Under the pieces are notes generated by a model, which saw nothing but the letters and a program-made list of their open reading frames with translations, had not been told where the DNA came from and searched no databases. The position numbers and the translations under genes were made by a program. This document shows positions 10,858 to 12,061 of a stretch of 12,061 bases of DNA, one piece after another. Numbering within the stretch: the stretch's first letter is position 1; the number at the start of each line of letters is the position of its first letter. This DNA comes from Candidatus Moraniibacteriota bacterium (GTDB taxonomy: Bacteria; Patescibacteriota; Minisyncoccia; Moranbacterales; UBA1568), in assembly GCA_023261685.1 (NCBI GenBank), contig JAHFOM010000019.1:5140-17200 (forward strand), written 5' to 3'.

Positions 10858-12061
10858 ATGCCAGTACATTCTCCTATTACTTTCAATGACATTATAGACG
10901 CAATGGTGCGCCCTCTTTCAAACGATGACCAGAAATTTCTCACGTCGGCCTACGACTTTGCCGAACAAGCCCACCGAGGACAGCTCCGCAAATCCGGTGA
11001 GCCCTACGTCATCCACTGCCTGAACGTCACCAAAATCCTCGCGGAAATCGGTATGGATCCAAAGACCCTCGCTGCCGGACTGCTCCACGATGTCCCCGAA
11101 GATACCGCTGTGACCCTCGCGGAAATCGAGAAAAAATTCGGCGCGGAGGTGGCTTCCCTCGTCGATGGCATTACCAAGCTCGGCCGGATCAAACTGCGCG
11201 GCTCCAAAGAAGAATACTACCTCGAAAATCTCCGCAAGATGTTTCTCGCGATGGCGCAGGACATCCGTGTCGTCATCATCAAGCTCGCCGACCGCTTGCA
11301 CAATATGCGCACGCTCGAACACCTGTCTCCGGAGAAACAGACGCGCATCGCGCAAGAAACGCTCGATATCTACGCCTCGCTCGCCAACCGCCTGGGTATC
11401 GGTGAAATCAAAGGCGAGATGGAAGACATCTGTTTCCAGTACCTCGAGCCTGCCCACTACGCCGAAACCAAAGCCATCGAAGAGACCTACTTGCACGAAG
11501 GCAAAGAGTATATGAACCGCACCATCCAACTTTTTCGCGGCGTGCTGGAAAAAGAAAAAATCCAATTGATCGACATCAACGGCCGCACCAAGTATCTCTA
11601 TCGTCTCTACCAGAAACTGAAACGCCACGAGATGGATATCACCCGCATCTATGATCTCATTGCTATCCGAATCATCGTTCCCACTGTTGCGGACTGCTAC
11701 GAGGCGCTCGGTATCATCCACCGCGAGTACCGCCCGATGGTCGGCCGCATCAAAGACTACATTTCCCTCCCCAAGCCCAACGGCTACCAATCGTTGCATA
11801 CGACCGTGTTCGGGCCGGACGGACGCATCCTCGAAATCCAGATCCGCACCCAGAAAATGCACGACGAAGCCGAGTACGGCATCGCCGCTCACTGGATGTA
11901 CACTGAAAAAGAGCGTTCCGATTGGCGCCGCCTGTTCTTCAAGAAAAAAGCTTCTCTCACCAATCCGCCCAAAGAGCTCCTCTGGGTCAATCAGCTGAAA
12001 GAATGGCAGAAAGAAATCGGCCGTGATGACCAAGAATTCATCGAGGGGTTGCGCATCGAAT
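10858..12061 (+). CDS. rel: Bifunctional (p)ppGpp synthetase/hydrolase (Rel/SpoT type), partial
   Basis: Long RelA/SpoT homologue that makes and degrades the stringent-response alarmone. 401 codons are present and the gene runs off the window end without a stop. The N-terminal HD hydrolase domain keeps its metal and catalytic residues: H53, H77, D78, E81 and D82 (LLHDVPEDT) and D145 (LADRLHNMRTL), almost the same numbering as the streptococcal enzyme. The synthetase domain shows RIKD at 297-300, the RxKD form known from bifunctional Rel/SpoT rather than the ExDD of RelA, then LPKPNGYQSLHTTV and EIQIRTQKMHDEAEYGIAAHW starting at E326. So both activities should be intact. The TGS and ACT regions expected in a full-length protein lie beyond the edge. 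The ATG at 10858 has no Shine-Dalgarno site. Confidence 0.96.
   Translation, partial: MPVHSPITFNDIIDAMVRPLSNDDQKFLTSAYDFAEQAHRGQLRKSGEPYVIHCLNVTKILAEIGMDPKTLAAGLLHDVPEDTAVTLAEIEKKFGAEVASLVDGITKLGRIKLRGSKEEYYLENLRKMFLAMAQDIRVVIIKLADRLHNMRTLEHLSPEKQTRIAQETLDIYASLANRLGIGEIKGEMEDICFQYLEPAHYAETKAIEETYLHEGKEYMNRTIQLFRGVLEKEKIQLIDINGRTKYLYRLYQKLKRHEMDITRIYDLIAIRIIVPTVADCYEALGIIHREYRPMVGRIKDYISLPKPNGYQSLHTTVFGPDGRILEIQIRTQKMHDEAEYGIAAHWMYTEKERSDWRRLFFKKKASLTNPPKELLWVNQLKEWQKEIGRDDQEFIEGLRIE

Noticed and set aside
10918..12033. 371-codon minus-strand ORF opposite rel
   Set aside because: Antisense shadow of the Rel catalytic domains; the plus-strand frame from 10858 has intact HD and synthetase motifs.

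Overview
This window looks like accessory and housekeeping sequence from a Patescibacteria (CPR) genome, most likely a Parcubacteria-type lineage. The evidence is a FISUMP-domain surface protein on a pilin-like N-terminus, almost no Shine-Dalgarno sites before obvious start codons, at least two promoters whose -10 box sits 6 nt before the ATG (leaderless mRNAs), tRNA genes without encoded CCA, and short hairpin-rich intergenic DNA. TGA is used as a normal stop codon, so this is not a UGA-recoding lineage. The taxon is an inference and cannot be proven from 12 kb.

Layout. 1-1400 (minus strand): peroxiredoxin Bcp and methionine sulfoxide reductase MsrB, 2 nt apart behind one strong promoter, then a small membrane protein of the low-affinity iron permease family. 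1397-1637: no gene; palindromes, then the terminator of a tRNA cluster. 1638-2273 (minus): tRNA-Asp, tRNA-Met, initiator tRNA-fMet and tRNA-Ile, with odd repeats between them. 2326-4054 (minus): EVE-domain protein, a YjjX-type NTPase gene broken by one in-frame TAA, a NUDIX hydrolase, and tRNA-Ala with a clear promoter. 4186-7550 (plus): dprA then topA, separated by a 9-bp-periodic inverted array. 7578-7949 (minus): a coiled-coil protein of exact 11-residue repeats. 8119-9216 (minus): pilin-like/FISUMP protein. 9344-10558 (minus): Fur-family regulator and ZIP metal transporter in one operon with a palindromic operator inside the promoter. 10591-10771: a 181-nt self-complementary element, a candidate structured RNA. 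10858 to the window end (plus): a bifunctional (p)ppGpp synthetase/hydrolase, cut off by the window edge.

How the parts fit. Bcp and MsrB form an oxidative-damage unit (peroxide removal and protein repair). NUDIX and YjjX are both nucleotide-pool cleaning enzymes, the second apparently decaying. DprA and TopA handle DNA uptake/recombination and supercoiling. Fur plus ZIP is a self-contained, probably autoregulated metal-uptake module. Rel supplies stringent control next to the candidate regulatory RNA. The least explained material is the intergenic DNA: the 181-nt rod, the 9-nt and 7-nt periodic inverted arrays, the partial tRNA-fMet duplication, and the palindromic block that ends in the bcp promoter.
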